Shown here piece after piece: positions 25,352 to 42,508 of a DNA stretch of 64,000 nucleotides. This stretch comes from Neobacillus thermocopriae (GTDB taxonomy: Bacteria > Bacillota > Bacilli > Bacillales > Cytobacillaceae): contig NZ_JAAIUV010000016.1 of NCBI RefSeq assembly GCF_010975035.1, forward strand, positions 1 to 64,000, written 5' to 3'. A program made the position numbers and the translations under genes. Positions within the stretch are counted from its first letter, which is position 1. Each line of letters starts with the position of its first letter. The notes beneath the pieces are model-generated. The model saw only the letters and a program-made list of their open reading frames with translations. It made no database searches and was not told the origin of the DNA.

Positions 25352-26169
25352 AGCTCTGTCACCAACTCTTCTTCCGTTAAATAATGTTTCGGTAAATCGA
25401 TTCCCTTTTGACGAAATGCTTTCCCTATTTTTACGGAGAATGGAATATCTAGCCCTAGCTTAATTAATTCCTCATCCATCGAAAAAATTTCCTCAGGGGT
25501 GCCTTCACGATAAACCTCTCCCTTATTCATGACAATGATTCGATCCGCTTTTGCCGCCTCTTCTAAATCATGTGTAATAGAGATTACAGTTAATCGATTT
25601 TCATTCTTTAAATCTCTAACTACTTCTAACACCTCTTCTCGTCCCCTAGGGTCGAGCATCGAGGTAGCTTCATCTAAAATGATAATGGACGGACTCAAGG
25701 CTAAAACTCCGGCAATGGCAACTCGTTGCTTTTGTCCTCCCGATAGATGGTGGGGCTCTTGATATAGAAATTGTTCCATTTTAACTTTTTTTAATGAATC
25801 TTGAACACGCAAAACCATTTCTTCTCTCGGGATTCCCATATTTTCTAAACCAAAAGCCACATCATCCTCTACAGTTGTCCCAACAAACTGATTATCAGGG
25901 TTTTGAAAAACCATACCCAATTGTTTACGTATATCCCATACATTTTCTTCCGTTAATGGTAAACCGCAAACGGTAATCTTCCCTTGATTAGGAAACTGCA
26001 AACCATTTAATAATTTGGCCATTGTTGACTTGCCAGAACCATTATGTCCTACGATGGCAAGCCATTCTCCTTCGTAAATATCAAAAGTAACAGAATGCAG
26101 GGCATAGTTGTCTTGTCCGTCATATTGAAAACAAACATCATTTAATGATATGATTGGTTTCTTTGTCAT
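25327..26169 (-). CDS. ecfA1: ECF transporter ATPase EcfA1
   Basis: The other ATPase of the ECF importer, forming a heterodimer with EcfA2. Walker [10 protein letters not shown] (about 40-48), Q-loop [11 protein letters not shown] typical of EcfA1, signature LSGGQKQR, Walker [13 protein letters not shown] and switch ITHDLEE are visible. It has 280 aa. GAGGGGGGA precedes the ATG. It is the first gene of ecfA1-ecfA2-ecfT-truA; an attenuator-like terminator lies 50 bases upstream. Confidence 0.96.
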   Translation of the reverse strand: MTKKPIISLNDVCFQYDGQDNYALHSVTFDIYEGEWLAIVGHNGSGKSTMAKLLNGLQFPNQGKITVCGLPLTEENVWDIRKQLGMVFQNPDNQFVGTTVEDDVAFGLENMGIPREEMVLRVQDSLKKVKMEQFLYQEPHHLSGGQKQRVAIAGVLALSPSIIILDEATSMLDPRGREEVLEVVRDLKNENRLTVISITHDLEEAAKADRIIVMNKGEVYREGTPEEIFSMDEELIKLGLDIPFSVKIGKAFRQKGIDLPKHYLTEEELVTELWTSHSHK

Positions 26170-26217
26170 TGCCGTCCCCCCTCAGCTCTCTCTGCTCAGC
26201 TCAATATCTCTATATAC

Positions 26218-26304
26218 AAAAAAAGCCTGCACCTCATCCCGCAGGCAAGACCGATATTAACTGCCTATCATTAACAATTCCTTCACAGGAATGGGAAGAG
26301 GTGC
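26218..26304 (-). promoter_or_regulatory. Attenuator-like RNA structure upstream of ecfA1
   Basis: On the minus strand a terminator is visible: GCCTGC (26241-26246), 10-base loop, GCAGGC (26225-26230) and seven T (26218-26224). The loop plus two bases of the 3' arm (GGGATGAGGTGC, 26229-26240) is complementary at 11 of 12 positions to GCACCTCTTCCC 52 bases upstream (26293-26304). The two pairings overlap, so they could be alternatives. The signal sensed is unknown; the terminator may instead simply end rplQ transcription. Confidence 0.55.
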
Positions 26305-26550
26305 ATGAGCTAGACGAGACGCAGCAAAGAAAAAACAATACATTACTTTCTTTCCGGTATACACTATCACAATTTAAACGGTCCAATATAAATATTGGAG
26401 CATACGCTCATCATAACGCTCTTTTTGGCTTGGTTCGTGTAAAAGGTGTATGTTCGAAGCAAAACACCACAACATTCACCTTAAATAAATTTAAGTTTTA
26501 ACGTTAGTCGGTTGTCCCTACAAACACCATAAAGTGTTATCCTTAACCTT
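26305..26550. other. Long intergenic stretch between rplQ and ecfA1
   Basis: The remaining space holds no ORF with a ribosome binding site on either strand. It is probably the promoter and leader region of the ecfA1 operon; TGTATA with TTGGAC 17 bases upstream on the minus strand is a weak promoter candidate near 26355-26385. Confidence 0.4.
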
Positions 26551-26552
26551 AA

Positions 26553-26603
26553 ACAAAAAGGGCAGAGAACAAGTTTGTTACTAAACTGTCCAGTACCCTT
26601 GTT
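26553..26603 (-). terminator. Probable terminator after rplQ
   Basis: On the minus strand AAGGGTACTGG and CTCTGCCCTTTTTG flank a hairpin region with inner AACAA/TTGTT pairing, ending in a short T-run 50 bases after the rplQ stop. The stem is imperfect. Confidence 0.5.
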
Positions 26604-26617
26604 GTCTAAAGAATATA

Positions 26618-27025
<408 letters not shown>

Positions 27026-27052
27026 TTAATAAAAGAACAAATAATATAATTA

Positions 27053-27997
27053 TTAGTCGTCCTTACGTAAGCCCAATCCAAGCTCTTCTAGTTTTGCTTT
27101 CACTTCTTCAAGTGATTTACGACCTAAATTACGTACCTTCATCATATCTTCTTCAGTTTTATTTGCTAATTCCTGAACTGTATTAATTCCGGCACGTTTT
27201 AAACAGTTATATGAACGAACAGATAGATCAAGTTCTTCAATCGTCATTTCAAGAACTTTTTCTTTCTGATCTTCTTCTTTTTCTATCATGATTTCAGCAT
27301 TTTGAGCCTCATCGGTTAAACCAACGAAAATGTTCAAATGCTCGGTCAAAATCTTTGAACCAAGAGCAATCGCTTCTTTTGGCCCAGTGCTTCCATCTGT
27401 CCAAACATCAAGCGTTAGCTTATCATAATTTGTCGATTGACCTACGCGAGTATTTTCTACTTGATAAGATACACGAGAAACCGGAGTGTAAATAGAATCA
27501 ATCGGAATGACACCAATCGGTTGGTCTTCCCTCTTGTTTTGATCTGCAGGAGTATAGCCGCGGCCTCGTTTTGCCGTTAAGCGCATGCGTAGGTGTCCAT
27601 TAGACGCTAGCGTTGCAATATGGAGATCTGGATTTAAGATTTCCACATCACTGTCATGCGTAATATTGGCTGCTGTAACCGGGCCTTCGCCTTGTACATC
27701 AATTTCAAGTGTTTTCTCTTCATCAGAGTAGATTTTTAAAGCTAATTTTTTAATGTTTAAAATGATGGATGTTACATCCTCTACGACGCCTTCAATTGTT
27801 GAGAACTCATGAAGTACCCCATCGACCTGAATCGATGTAACAGCGGCACCTGGGAGTGAAGATAATAGGATACGACGTAAGGAGTTACCCAAAGTGGTAC
27901 CATATCCACGCTCAAGTGGCTCTACGACAAATTTACCGTACTTGGCATCATCGCTGATCTCAACCGTTTCAATTTTTGGTTTTTCTATTTCGATCAA
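27053..27997 (-). CDS. rpoA: RNA polymerase alpha subunit
   Basis: The alpha subunit dimerises to start RNA polymerase assembly (N-terminal domain, residues 1-230) and contacts activators and UP elements through its C-terminal domain (about 245-314, [20 protein letters not shown]). The TTG start at 27997 with GGAGG eight bases upstream gives 314 aa starting [10 protein letters not shown], as in B. subtilis. An 8-bp hairpin (28028-28050) lies in its leader. Confidence 0.97.
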   Translation of the reverse strand: MIEIEKPKIETVEISDDAKYGKFVVEPLERGYGTTLGNSLRRILLSSLPGAAVTSIQVDGVLHEFSTIEGVVEDVTSIILNIKKLALKIYSDEEKTLEIDVQGEGPVTAANITHDSDVEILNPDLHIATLASNGHLRMRLTAKRGRGYTPADQNKREDQPIGVIPIDSIYTPVSRVSYQVENTRVGQSTNYDKLTLDVWTDGSTGPKEAIALGSKILTEHLNIFVGLTDEAQNAEIMIEKEEDQKEKVLEMTIEELDLSVRSYNCLKRAGINTVQELANKTEEDMMKVRNLGRKSLEEVKAKLEELGLGLRKDD

Positions 27998-28168
27998 TTC
28001 ATAACCCTCCTTCAAAACGTCGAAACCTCGATTAGTTCACCGCTAATCGAAATTCCCCCATGTATACTTTCCCGTTTTGTGCACAACAACTGGAATGCAT
28101 TTTCTGTATTAGGGAAATTCATAACATATCCCATTATAGACAAATAATACAATTTCTATACAGAAAAA

Positions 28169-28558
<390 letters not shown>

Positions 28559-28579
28559 TTAAATAACCTCCTTTGCCGA

Positions 28580-28945
28580 TTACTTCTTCTTGTTCGCAAC
28601 AGTCTTACGAGGACCTTTGCGTGTACGAGCATTGTTTTTCGTATTTTGTCCACGAACAGGTAAACCACGACGATGACGCAATCCGCGGTAGCAACCAATT
28701 TCCATTAAACGCTTAATGTTAAGAGAAACTTCACGGCGAAGGTCACCTTCAACTTTTAGCTTGTCAACGATATCACGGATTTTGTTTAATTCGTCCTCTG
28801 TTAAATCACGTACACGAGTATCTTCAGAAACACCAGCTTCTGCAAGAACTTTTTGTGCAGTTTTTTTGCCAATACCATAAATGTAAGTTAAAGAGATAAC
28901 TACACGCTTTTCACGTGGAATATCAACACCAGCAATACGTGCCAT
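28580..28945 (-). CDS. rpsM: 30S ribosomal protein S13 (uS13)
   Basis: A 30S head protein that bridges to the 50S subunit and touches the P-site tRNA with its basic tail ([16 protein letters not shown]). It has 121 aa starting [17 protein letters not shown]. In the infA-rpmJ-rpsM-rpsK-rpoA-rplQ order typical of Bacillus. Confidence 0.97.
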   Translation of the reverse strand: MARIAGVDIPREKRVVISLTYIYGIGKKTAQKVLAEAGVSEDTRVRDLTEDELNKIRDIVDKLKVEGDLRREVSLNIKRLMEIGCYRGLRHRRGLPVRGQNTKNNARTRKGPRKTVANKKK

Positions 28946-28966
28946 TAATGCACACCTCCCTTAGAA

Positions 28967-29336
<370 letters not shown>

Positions 29337-29430
29337 GGGTCTCGTCTCCCTTCTCTTTTCGAAATATCGTCATTAATGACTAGTAATGCAAAGCGTGTCT
29401 TCTCGATCGTACGTTGTTGGCAACCTTTAA

Positions 29431-29459
29431 AGTATAACATGTAGTACGTATTTTGTCCG
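29431..29459 (-). promoter_or_regulatory. Candidate promoter before infA
   Basis: On the minus strand -35 CGGACA (29454-29459) and -10 TATACT (29431-29436) are 17 bases apart, about 95 bases before infA. It would supply the infA-rpmJ-rpsM-rpsK-rpoA-rplQ group independently of the spc operon. Confidence 0.6.
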
Positions 29460-29624
29460 CAAGTAATTTTTGTCTAATGAAGAATTTCATTTCTTCATGT
29501 CATTCTTGCCCAACTCTCGGCCCTGTATACAACTAGTACAAGAGAAAAGCCTAATGCTTTCACATACATCCATAGTTTTAGGAGAGATAACGAGAGTCGC
29601 ATGCCATGATAATAGGACTAATAA
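29460..29624. other. adk-infA gap; methionine aminopeptidase gene absent
   Basis: In B. subtilis this gap contains map and ybzG. Here only 288 bases separate adk and infA and no such gene is present. Inverted repeats are seen (ATGAAGAA at 29478-29485 with TTCTTCAT at 29492-29499; ACTCTCG at 29513-29519 with CGAGAGT at 29591-29597) but no clear terminator T-run. Confidence 0.75.
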
Positions 29625-30293
<669 letters not shown>

Positions 30294-30342
30294 TTAAGAA
30301 TGGGTTTTTAGGGGCCCGTATTTGGGTCCCGTTAAACCTTCT

Positions 30343-31638
30343 TTATTTAATAAAACCTTTATAATGACGTTTAACTAATTGTGCTTCAAGCTGCTTATAC
30401 GTCTCGAGTGCAACACCAACAACGATGAGCAAACTTGTTCCTCCAATTTGGGCTGATTGTGGAAGATTCGCTATGTTTATGAAAAACACAGGGAGGATCG
30501 AGATGATTGTCAAGAAGATCGCACCCACAAATGTTAAACGATATAAAACGCGAGTTAAATATTCTTGCGTGTTCTTACCTGGACGAATTCCAGGAATATA
30601 TCCACTTTGCTTTTGTAAGTTTTCCGCTGCTTGTTCAGGATTCACTTGAATAAAAGCATAAAAATAAGTAAACGCAATAATTAATGCAGCATATAAAATC
30701 ATTCCAATAGGAGCAGAGTAGTCCAGATTCTTATTAATCCATAATGTCACATCATTTGTTGGGAAGAACGATGCAATCGTTCTAGGTGTAACAATAAATG
30801 AAACCGCAAAGATTACTGGAATAACCCCAGCTGCGTTAACTTTTAAAGGCATATGAGTGGATTGGCCACCCACAGGGGTACGACCTGCTACCACGCGTTT
30901 AGCGTATTGTATTGGAATTTTACGAGTAGCCTGTTGAATAAAAATAACTCCAACAGTAATTAAAAGAACAGCAAGAGCAATTAGAACCACTTTAACAATC
31001 CGTATGAACAGCTGATCCCCTGCATTTTCAAATTGTTGAACAAAAATCTGATTGAGCACTGTTGGAATGCCAGCAACAATCCCAGCAAAGATAATAATGG
31101 AAATACCATTGCCCACACCTTTTGCCGTAATTTGTTCACCTAACCACATTAAAAAAGCAGTACCAGCTGTTAATACTACCGCAATTAGTAAATACGTGCC
31201 TATACCAGGATTCTCAATTAGCTGTCCGCCAACTAAGTTATTAAAACCATAAGCCATACCAAAAGCCTGGATAAAACCAAGCACAATCGTAAAATATCGT
31301 GTAAATTGGGCAAGCTTACGGCGACCTGCTTCCCCTTGTTTGGACCACTCTGTAAATTTAGGAACAACGTCCATTTGCAGAAGTTGGATAATAATAGAAG
31401 CAGTGATATAAGGCATAATTCCCATCGCAAAGATGGAGAAGTTTTGCAGTGCACCTCCACCAAATGTATTTAAAATGCCGAAAGCGCTCATTTGATCTTG
31501 TAGAGCAAGAATTTCAGCATTTACATTTGGTACAGGTATAAATGCACCGATTCGAAACACGATTAACATTAAAAGGGTGAATATGATCTTACGTCTTATT
31601 TCACCCACGCGCATAAAATTGGAGATAGTTTGGAACAT
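30343..31638 (-). CDS. secY: Protein translocase channel subunit SecY
   Basis: The pore of the Sec translocon, with SecE (57758) and SecG. 431 aa with ten membrane segments; family signatures include TAGTAFLMWLGEQITAKGVG and the cytoplasmic loop KRVVAGRTPVGGQSTHMPLK. Its start overlaps the rplO stop by one base, so it is translationally coupled. Confidence 0.97.
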   Translation of the reverse strand: MFQTISNFMRVGEIRRKIIFTLLMLIVFRIGAFIPVPNVNAEILALQDQMSAFGILNTFGGGALQNFSIFAMGIMPYITASIIIQLLQMDVVPKFTEWSKQGEAGRRKLAQFTRYFTIVLGFIQAFGMAYGFNNLVGGQLIENPGIGTYLLIAVVLTAGTAFLMWLGEQITAKGVGNGISIIIFAGIVAGIPTVLNQIFVQQFENAGDQLFIRIVKVVLIALAVLLITVGVIFIQQATRKIPIQYAKRVVAGRTPVGGQSTHMPLKVNAAGVIPVIFAVSFIVTPRTIASFFPTNDVTLWINKNLDYSAPIGMILYAALIIAFTYFYAFIQVNPEQAAENLQKQSGYIPGIRPGKNTQEYLTRVLYRLTFVGAIFLTIISILPVFFINIANLPQSAQIGGTSLLIVVGVALETYKQLEAQLVKRHYKGFIK

Positions 31639-32078
31639 TAGATCACCTCTGTAGTTCCACCAGCAGCTTCGATCGCTTCCTTAGCAGCAGATGAGAATTT
31701 ATGAGCCTTTACAGTAAGTTTTTTCTCTATGTTCCCTTTTGCAAGAATCTTGATTCCTGCTTTCTCGTTACTTACAACGCCTGTTTCGATAAGAAGTTCT
31801 GGAGTAACTTCTGTACCTTCTTCAAAGCGATTTAACGCATCAAGATTTACAACTGCATATTCTTTGCGGTTGATATTTGTAAAACCTCGTTTTGGTAAAC
31901 GACGGAATAAAGGTGTTTGACCACCCTCGAAACCGATGCGAACACCGCCGCCGGAACGAGCTTTTTGACCTTTATGACCTTTACCTGCAGTTTTACCTTG
32001 ACCAGATCCGATACCGCGACCTAAACGCTTGCGTTCTTTACGAGAACCTTCGGCAGGTTTTAACTCATGAAGTTTCAT
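31638..32078 (-). CDS. rplO: 50S ribosomal protein L15 (uL15)
   Basis: A late-assembly 50S protein with the Gly/Arg-rich N-terminal extension ([20 protein letters not shown]) that threads into 23S rRNA. It has 146 aa. In the rpmD-rplO-secY order of the spc operon. Confidence 0.97.
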   Translation of the reverse strand: MKLHELKPAEGSRKERKRLGRGIGSGQGKTAGKGHKGQKARSGGGVRIGFEGGQTPLFRRLPKRGFTNINRKEYAVVNLDALNRFEEGTEVTPELLIETGVVSNEKAGIKILAKGNIEKKLTVKAHKFSSAAKEAIEAAGGTTEVI

Positions 32079-32109
32079 ATTGGCACCTCCTTATGAAAGA
32101 AAACAACTT

Positions 32110-32292
32110 TTATTGTTCTTTAACTGTAACAAGGTGAGCAACTTTATTAATCATACCGCGAATAGCAGCGTTATCTTGATGCTCAACTGTTTGATTTAGT
32201 TTCCGTAAACCTAGTGCTTTAACTGTTTCGCGTTGGTCTTGAGGACGACCAATGACGCTTTTTTTGAGGGTAACTAATAGTTTATTCGCCAT
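32110..32292 (-). CDS. rpmD: 50S ribosomal protein L30 (uL30)
   Basis: A 60-aa 50S protein: [20 protein letters not shown] and [20 protein letters not shown]. It lies 13 bases after rpsE in the spc operon. Confidence 0.96.
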   Translation of the reverse strand: MANKLLVTLKKSVIGRPQDQRETVKALGLRKLNQTVEHQDNAAIRGMINKVAHLVTVKEQ

Positions 32293-32305
32293 TTGATATC
32301 CCTCC

Positions 32306-32809
<504 letters not shown>

Positions 32810-32829
32810 TTATGTCCCTCCTTTGTCTA

Positions 32830-33192
32830 TTAAAATTGTAAGCCGTTTTCGCGGGCAGCATCAGCTAATGCTTGAATACGTCCATGGTACAAGTATCCTC
32901 CACGGTCAAACACAACAGAAGTGATACCTTTTTCTACCGCACGTTTAGCGACTAATTCTCCGACCTTTTTCGCAGCTTCAATATTGCTTGAAGACTCAAG
33001 GTTAAGTTCTTTATCTAATGTAGAAGCACTTGCTAAAGTAACTCCTTTAGTGTCATCGATTAATTGAGCATAAATATGCTTATTGGAACGAAACACATTT
33101 AGACGTGGACGAGCAGAGGTACCGCTTAGTTTCGCACGAACACGAGCATGTCTTTTCTTGCGAACAGCGTTTTTATCTTGCTTCGTAATCAT
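32830..33192 (-). CDS. rplR: 50S ribosomal protein L18 (uL18)
   Basis: L18 binds 5S rRNA with L5 and docks it on the 50S. The ATG at 33192 gives 120 aa ([20 protein letters not shown]), the B. subtilis length; the in-frame extension to 33201 is only three codons and less likely. Conserved [23 protein letters not shown] is near the end. Confidence 0.96.
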   Translation of the reverse strand: MITKQDKNAVRKKRHARVRAKLSGTSARPRLNVFRSNKHIYAQLIDDTKGVTLASASTLDKELNLESSSNIEAAKKVGELVAKRAVEKGITSVVFDRGGYLYHGRIQALADAARENGLQF

Positions 33193-33224
33193 TTCCGTCA
33201 CTCCTTTCGTTTACCTATGCGGCA

Positions 33225-33761
33225 TTACTTACCTGTTTTACCTTCTTTACGGCGTACATATTCGCCTTCGTAACGGATTCCTTTGCCTTTGTATGGCTCA
33301 GGAGGACGAACCTGACGAATATTTGCTGCTAATGCACCAACACGTTCTTTGTCAGCACCCTTAACAGTAACTTTTGTATTTGAAGGAACTTCAATTTCAA
33401 GGCCTTTTTCTGGTTCAATCTCAACTGGATGAGAGTAACCTACGTTTAATACAAGTTTGTTACCTTGCTTTTGTGCACGGTATCCAACCCCGATTAACTC
33501 TAAACTCTTTTCAAAGCCTTTAGAAACACCTTCGATCATGTTTGCGATAACCGCGCGAGTTGTACCGTGCAATGCGCGGTGCTCTTTCACATCAGAAGGA
33601 CGAGAGATCGTAATAACATTCTCTTCAATATTAATGTTCATATCAGGATTAAAAGTACGAGTAAGCTCGCCTTTTGGTCCTTTTACAGTAACAGTGTTGT
33701 TATTTAATGTAACTGTTACACCTGCAGGAATTTCGATTGGTTTTTTTCCTACGCGAGACAT
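33225..33761 (-). CDS. rplF: 50S ribosomal protein L6 (uL6)
   Basis: A 50S protein at the base of the L7/L12 stalk near the sarcin-ricin loop. It has 178 aa with two repeated domains and the C-terminal [21 protein letters not shown] signature. Confidence 0.97.
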   Translation of the reverse strand: MSRVGKKPIEIPAGVTVTLNNNTVTVKGPKGELTRTFNPDMNINIEENVITISRPSDVKEHRALHGTTRAVIANMIEGVSKGFEKSLELIGVGYRAQKQGNKLVLNVGYSHPVEIEPEKGLEIEVPSNTKVTVKGADKERVGALAANIRQVRPPEPYKGKGIRYEGEYVRRKEGKTGK

Positions 33762-33791
33762 TTAGTGCACCTCCATTCATCAAAAAATCGA

Positions 33792-34211
<420 letters not shown>

Positions 34212-34220
34212 CTATGAGTT

Positions 34221-34418
<198 letters not shown>

Positions 34419-34429
34419 TTATTTAGCGA

Positions 34430-34969
34430 TTACTTTTGGAATGGCATTCCAAGTAGAGTTAAAAGTTCACGAGACTCTTCATCTGTTTTTGCAGTAGTAA
34501 CAATAACGATGTCCATACCGCGCACTTTGCTTACTTTATCATAATCAATTTCAGGGAAAATTAGCTGTTCTTTAATACCTAAAGTGTAGTTACCGCGACC
34601 ATCAAATGCTTTCTTAGAAACACCACGGAAGTCACGTACACGAGGTAAAGAAACAGAAACTAATTTGTCCAAGAATTGATACATACGCTCACCGCGAAGA
34701 GTAACCTTTGCACCGATTGGCATACCTTCACGAAGACGGAAGCCTGCAATAGATTTCTTAGCACGAGTTACAAGTGGTTTTTGACCTGTAATAGTAGCTA
34801 GTTCTTCAACTGCGTTGTCAAGAGCTTTGGCGTTTTGAACAGCATCACCAACACCCATGTTAACAACGATTTTTTCAATCTTTGGTACTTGCATTACTGA
34901 TTTATAGTTGAACTTGCTCATAAGAGCAGGAACGATTTCTTTGTTATATTTTTCTCTTAGGCGGTTCAT
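34430..34969 (-). CDS. rplE: 50S ribosomal protein L5 (uL5)
   Basis: L5 binds 5S rRNA and contacts the P-site tRNA and the 30S head. It has 179 aa with [17 protein letters not shown] and the [16 protein letters not shown] signature. Confidence 0.97.
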   Translation of the reverse strand: MNRLREKYNKEIVPALMSKFNYKSVMQVPKIEKIVVNMGVGDAVQNAKALDNAVEELATITGQKPLVTRAKKSIAGFRLREGMPIGAKVTLRGERMYQFLDKLVSVSLPRVRDFRGVSKKAFDGRGNYTLGIKEQLIFPEIDYDKVSKVRGMDIVIVTTAKTDEESRELLTLLGMPFQK

Positions 34970-34995
34970 GTATTGTACCTCCCTTCTTATTTAAA

Positions 34996-35304
34996 CTATT
35001 TATCTAATACTTCACCGGATTTTGCTACGCGTACTTTTTTACCATCAATTACTTTATGATAAACGCGAGTAGGGTTACCAGTTTTAGGATCAATAGGCAT
35101 TACATTTGATACATGAATTGGAGCTTCAAAGCTGATAATTCCGCCCTGTGGATTAGCTTGAGAAGGCTTAGAATGTTTTTTAACAATGTTCACACCTTCT
35201 ACAACAACACGGCTTTCCTTAGGATAAGCAGCTAGGATTACGCCTGTTTTACCTTTATCCTTACCAGAGATTACTCTGACCTTATCGCCTTTTTTTACAT
35301 GCAT
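34996..35304 (-). CDS. rplX: 50S ribosomal protein L24 (uL24)
   Basis: A 50S assembly-initiating protein at the tunnel exit, with a KOW motif ([20 protein letters not shown]). The ATG at 35304 gives 102 aa (MHVKKGD...), preceded by AAGGAGGTG; the in-frame extension to 35328 overlaps that site. Confidence 0.96.
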   Translation of the reverse strand: MHVKKGDKVRVISGKDKGKTGVILAAYPKESRVVVEGVNIVKKHSKPSQANPQGGIISFEAPIHVSNVMPIDPKTGNPTRVYHKVIDGKKVRVAKSGEVLDK

Positions 35305-35341
35305 CCGTAAGCACCTCCTTAAAGGCAATTGTTATTTTTGA

Positions 35342-35737
<396 letters not shown>

Positions 35738-35751
35738 CTAAATCCGAACAA

Positions 35752-36015
35752 TTAAATGATAACTGCTTTTTCTACAATTTCAACCAAACGGAAGCGCTTA
35801 GTAGCTGAAAGTGGACGAGTTTCCATAATACGTACGATATCGCCAACTTTTGCTTGGTTTTGCTCATCATGAGCTTTGTACTTCTTAGAGTACTTTACGC
35901 GTTTACCATATAGCGGATGCTTTTTGTATGTTTCTACTAGAACAGTAATGGTTTTATCCATTTTGTCAGAAACAACGCGTCCAGTGTAAACCTTGCGTTG
36001 GTTACGTTCACTCAT
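35752..36015 (-). CDS. rpsQ: 30S ribosomal protein S17 (uS17)
   Basis: A primary 16S-binding OB-fold protein of 87 aa; [22 protein letters not shown] and [20 protein letters not shown] are typical. Confidence 0.97.
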   Translation of the reverse strand: MSERNQRKVYTGRVVSDKMDKTITVLVETYKKHPLYGKRVKYSKKYKAHDEQNQAKVGDIVRIMETRPLSATKRFRLVEIVEKAVII

Positions 36016-36040
36016 TTATCGTGAACCTCCTCTCAAGTTT

Positions 36041-38016
<1,976 letters not shown>

Positions 38017-38025
38017 TCAATCCCG

Positions 38026-38874
<849 letters not shown>

Positions 38875-38884
38875 TTATTGGATT

Positions 38885-39169
38885 TTAGCTTTCAAAGAAT
38901 TCGATCTCTTTGCTATCAGCAGTTAATTTGACGATTGCTTTACGACGTTTGTTTGTATAGCCGCCAAATTTACCCATGCGTTTAAATTTGCCTTTGTAGT
39001 TCATGATGTTAACTTTTTCAACTTTCACACCAAAGATTTCTTCAACCGCATCTTTGACTTGAGTTTTATTAGCCTTAACATCTACTTCAAATGTATATTT
39101 CTTTTCAGCCATTAAGTCAGTAGAACGTTCAGTAATAACGGGGCGCTTAATGATATCGCGTGCATCCAT
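38885..39169 (-). CDS. rplW: 50S ribosomal protein L23 (uL23)
   Basis: The main dock for trigger factor and SRP at the tunnel exit. It has 94 aa. It overlaps rplD by one base. Confidence 0.97.
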   Translation of the reverse strand: MDARDIIKRPVITERSTDLMAEKKYTFEVDVKANKTQVKDAVEEIFGVKVEKVNIMNYKGKFKRMGKFGGYTNKRRKAIVKLTADSKEIEFFES

Positions 39170-39792
39170 TATGCAAGCACCTCCTCTACTTTTTCAACCG
39201 CTGCTTTAGTCATGATCAACTTATCATGATTTACAACGTCTAACACGTTGATGCCATCAGCTGTTACAACTGTTACACCAGGAAGGTTGCGAGCAGAAAG
39301 TGCTACATTTTCATCCAGGTCAGCAGTAACAATAAGTGCTTTTTTCTCTACAGAAAGACCATTTAAAACAGCTTTGAAGTCTTTTGTTTTTGGTGTTTCA
39401 AACACTAAGTTTTCTAATACTAGTAGATTTTCTTCTAATACTTTAGAAGAAAGTGCAGATTTGATTGCTAAACGGCGAACTTTTTTCGGTAATTTATAGC
39501 TGTAGCTACGTGGTTGTGGACCAAATACAGTACCACCTCCGCGCCATTGTGGTGAACGGATAGACCCTTGACGAGCACGGCCTGTTCCCTTTTGACGCCA
39601 TGGCTTACGGCCACCGCCGCTTACCTCAGAACGATTTTTTACTTTATGAGTACCTTGACGTAATGAAGCTCTTTGCATGATAATCGCTTCAAATAATACG
39701 TTTTGGTTAGGTTCGATACCAAAGACATTCTCGTTTAGTTCGATTTCGCCAACTTGAGAACCAGTTTGGTTATATAATGCTACTTTCGGCAT
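39169..39792 (-). CDS. rplD: 50S ribosomal protein L4 (uL4)
   Basis: L4 reaches into the exit tunnel with an extended loop ([19 protein letters not shown]), intact here. In E. coli it represses the S10 operon; whether this holds in Bacillus is unclear. It has 207 aa. Confidence 0.97.
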   Translation of the reverse strand: MPKVALYNQTGSQVGEIELNENVFGIEPNQNVLFEAIIMQRASLRQGTHKVKNRSEVSGGGRKPWRQKGTGRARQGSIRSPQWRGGGTVFGPQPRSYSYKLPKKVRRLAIKSALSSKVLEENLLVLENLVFETPKTKDFKAVLNGLSVEKKALIVTADLDENVALSARNLPGVTVVTADGINVLDVVNHDKLIMTKAAVEKVEEVLA

Positions 39793-39821
39793 TCCTATGT
39801 TCCTCCTTTCCTATGAAGTAA

Positions 39822-40448
39822 TTATGCTTTAACCGCACTTTTAATTTTTAGTAATGCTTTTTTCGCACCTGGAACGTTACCTTTAATTAAAAGAAGATTA
39901 CGTTCAACATCAACCTTAACAATTTCAAGGTTTTGTACAGTTACTTGTTCTCCACCCATGCGACCAGGTAATGCTTTACCTTTTACTACACGGTTTGGAG
40001 CGATAGGTCCCATAGAACCAGGACGACGATGGTAACGAGAACCGTGAGACATAGGTCCACGAGATTGTCCATGGCGTTTAATCGCACCTTGGAAACCTTT
40101 ACCTTTTGAAATTCCTGTTACATCTACTAAATCGCCAGCAGCGAAAATATCAACTTTGACTTCTTGACCAACTTCATAGCCTGCTAAGTCGTTTCCGCGG
40201 AATTCGCGAATGAAGCGCTTAGGAGCAGTATTTGCTTTAGCAACGTGACCTTTTTCAGGTTTGTTTGCTAATTTTTCACGTTTGTCCTCAAAACCAAGTT
40301 GAACTGCTTCATAACCATCAGTTTCAACAGTTTTCTTTTGAAGAACAACGTTTGGAGTAACTTCAACTACAGTTACAGGAATTAAGTTTCCGTTCTCTGC
40401 AAATACTTGAGTCATACCAATCTTTCTTCCTAAGATTCCTTTGGTCAT
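39822..40448 (-). CDS. rplC: 50S ribosomal protein L3 (uL3)
   Basis: An assembly-initiating 50S protein whose loop nears the peptidyl transferase centre. The ATG at 40448 gives 208 aa ([16 protein letters not shown]), as in other Bacillus; GGAGGTGTGACTTAC precedes it. The longer in-frame start at 40478 is rejected. Confidence 0.97.
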   Translation of the reverse strand: MTKGILGRKIGMTQVFAENGNLIPVTVVEVTPNVVLQKKTVETDGYEAVQLGFEDKREKLANKPEKGHVAKANTAPKRFIREFRGNDLAGYEVGQEVKVDIFAAGDLVDVTGISKGKGFQGAIKRHGQSRGPMSHGSRYHRRPGSMGPIAPNRVVKGKALPGRMGGEQVTVQNLEIVKVDVERNLLLIKGNVPGAKKALLKIKSAVKA

Positions 40449-40486
40449 GTAAGTCACACCTCCTAATTTTCTGTTCATTTATTAAA

Positions 40487-40924
<438 letters not shown>

Positions 40925-40929
40925 TGTCT

Positions 40930-40958
40930 ATTATACATAAAACATAAAGTAAACGCAA
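40930..40958 (-). promoter_or_regulatory. S10 operon promoter P2
   Basis: On the minus strand -35 TTGCGT (40953-40958) and a perfect -10 TATAAT (40930-40935) have 17-base spacing, about 135 bases before rpsJ. Confidence 0.8.
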
Positions 40959-41004
40959 CATTTATCACGATTTTTTTATGTTTATGCTGCTGAACACTTT
41001 ATTT

Positions 41005-41033
41005 ATTATAAGGGCTGGTATACTAGTTTTCAA
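41005..41033 (-). promoter_or_regulatory. S10 operon promoter P1
   Basis: On the minus strand -35 TTGAAA (41028-41033) and a perfect -10 TATAAT (41005-41010) have 17-base spacing. With P2, 75 bases downstream, it makes a tandem pair like that of the rRNA operon. Confidence 0.8.
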
Positions 41034-41226
41034 CAGCTTAAATTGAATCTCCAATAAGTTCCTAATATTTGCTTTTTAAAATACTTCTATTATATAGAAG
41101 AAACTGGTTATATCAAAGAGCAATTCCTAAAATACACTTTACCACCAACAAAATATCTAGATATCCCCAAAATTTATATAGATATTGTGATACTTGAGTA
41201 ATAAAACTCACTCCAAATATTTTTTA

Positions 41227-41260
41227 CAAAAAAAAGCAGCTGGATCTTTATCCAGCTGCT
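41227..41260 (-). terminator. Terminator after tuf
   Basis: A perfect 11-bp stem, AGCAGCTGGAT (41235-41245) with ATCCAGCTGCT (41250-41260), 4-base loop, followed on the minus strand by about eight T. It lies 15 bases past the tuf stop and ends the str operon. Confidence 0.95.
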
Positions 41261-41274
41261 TATTATCGTTTTTA

Positions 41275-42462
41275 TTACTCAACGATTGCTGTGATAGAAC
41301 CTGAACCTACAGTACGTCCGCCTTCACGGATAGAGAACTTAGTTCCTTCTTCAATCGCAACAGGAGCAATAAGTTCTACAGACATTTCAATGTGGTCTCC
41401 AGGCATAACCATTTCTGTACCTTCTGGAAGAGTGATGATACCAGTGATATCAGAAGTACGGAAATAGAATTGTGGACGGTAGTTTGAGAAGAATGGAGTA
41501 TGACGTCCACCTTCTTCTTTAGATAATACGTAAACTTGTGCTTTGAACTTTGTATGTGGAGTGATAGAACCTGGTTTTGCTAATACTTGTCCACGCTCTA
41601 CTTCGTCACGAGAAATACCGCGAAGAAGCGCACCAATGTTGTCACCAGCTTCTGCAAAGTCAAGAAGTTTACGGAACATTTCTACACCAGTTACAGTAGT
41701 AGATTTTGGCTCATCAGTGAAACCAACGATCTCAACTGCGTCACCAACTTTAACTACACCGCGCTCTACGCGACCAGTAGCAACTGTACCACGACCAGTG
41801 ATTGAGAATACGTCCTCAACTGGCATCATGAATGGCTTGTCAGTGTCACGAGTTGGAGTTGGGATGTACTCGTCAACAGCGTTCATTAATTCAACGATTT
41901 TTTCTTCCCATTGAGGGTCACCTTCTAATGCTTTAAGAGCAGAACCTTTGATAACTGGGATTTCATCTCCAGGGAATTCATACTCAGAAAGAAGGTCACG
42001 AACTTCCATTTCTACTAGTTCTAGAAGCTCTTCGTCATCAACCATGTCACATTTGTTCATGAATACAACAAGGTATGGTACGCCTACCTGACGAGAAAGA
42101 AGAATGTGCTCACGAGTTTGTGGCATTGGACCGTCAGCAGCAGATACAACAAGGATACCGCCGTCCATTTGTGCTGCACCAGTGATCATGTTTTTAACAT
42201 AGTCAGCGTGTCCTGGGCAGTCAACGTGTGCATAGTGACGTGCATCTGTTTCATACTCAACGTGTGCAGTAGAGATTGTGATACCACGTTCTCTTTCTTC
42301 TGGAGCACCGTCGATTTGATCGTATGCACGAGCTTCTGCTTTACCTTGTTTAGCAAGAACAGAAGTAATTGCAGCTGTTAAAGTAGTTTTACCATGGTCA
42401 ACGTGACCAATTGTACCAATGTTTACGTGTGGCTTAGAGCGGTCAAATTTAGCTTTTGCCAT
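41275..42462 (-). CDS. tuf: Elongation factor Tu
   Basis: EF-Tu delivers aminoacyl-tRNA to the ribosome as a GTP complex. G1 GHVDHGKT (residues about 19-26), G3 DCPGH and G4 NKCD are intact. It has 395 aa. Last gene of rpsL-rpsG-fusA-tuf, 127 bases after fusA, with a strong hairpin in that gap. Confidence 0.98.
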   Translation of the reverse strand: MAKAKFDRSKPHVNIGTIGHVDHGKTTLTAAITSVLAKQGKAEARAYDQIDGAPEERERGITISTAHVEYETDARHYAHVDCPGHADYVKNMITGAAQMDGGILVVSAADGPMPQTREHILLSRQVGVPYLVVFMNKCDMVDDEELLELVEMEVRDLLSEYEFPGDEIPVIKGSALKALEGDPQWEEKIVELMNAVDEYIPTPTRDTDKPFMMPVEDVFSITGRGTVATGRVERGVVKVGDAVEIVGFTDEPKSTTVTGVEMFRKLLDFAEAGDNIGALLRGISRDEVERGQVLAKPGSITPHTKFKAQVYVLSKEEGGRHTPFFSNYRPQFYFRTSDITGIITLPEGTEMVMPGDHIEMSVELIAPVAIEEGTKFSIREGGRTVGSGSITAIVE

Positions 42463-42508
42463 TTTGGAAAATCCTCCTTTGGATTATAAGGTTAAGTATA
42501 TTTTTAGT

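Noticed and set aside
26154..26501. A 115-aa plus-strand ORF between ecfA1 and rplQ
   Set aside because: No ribosome binding site; it runs antisense across the attenuator-like region and resembles no protein I know.
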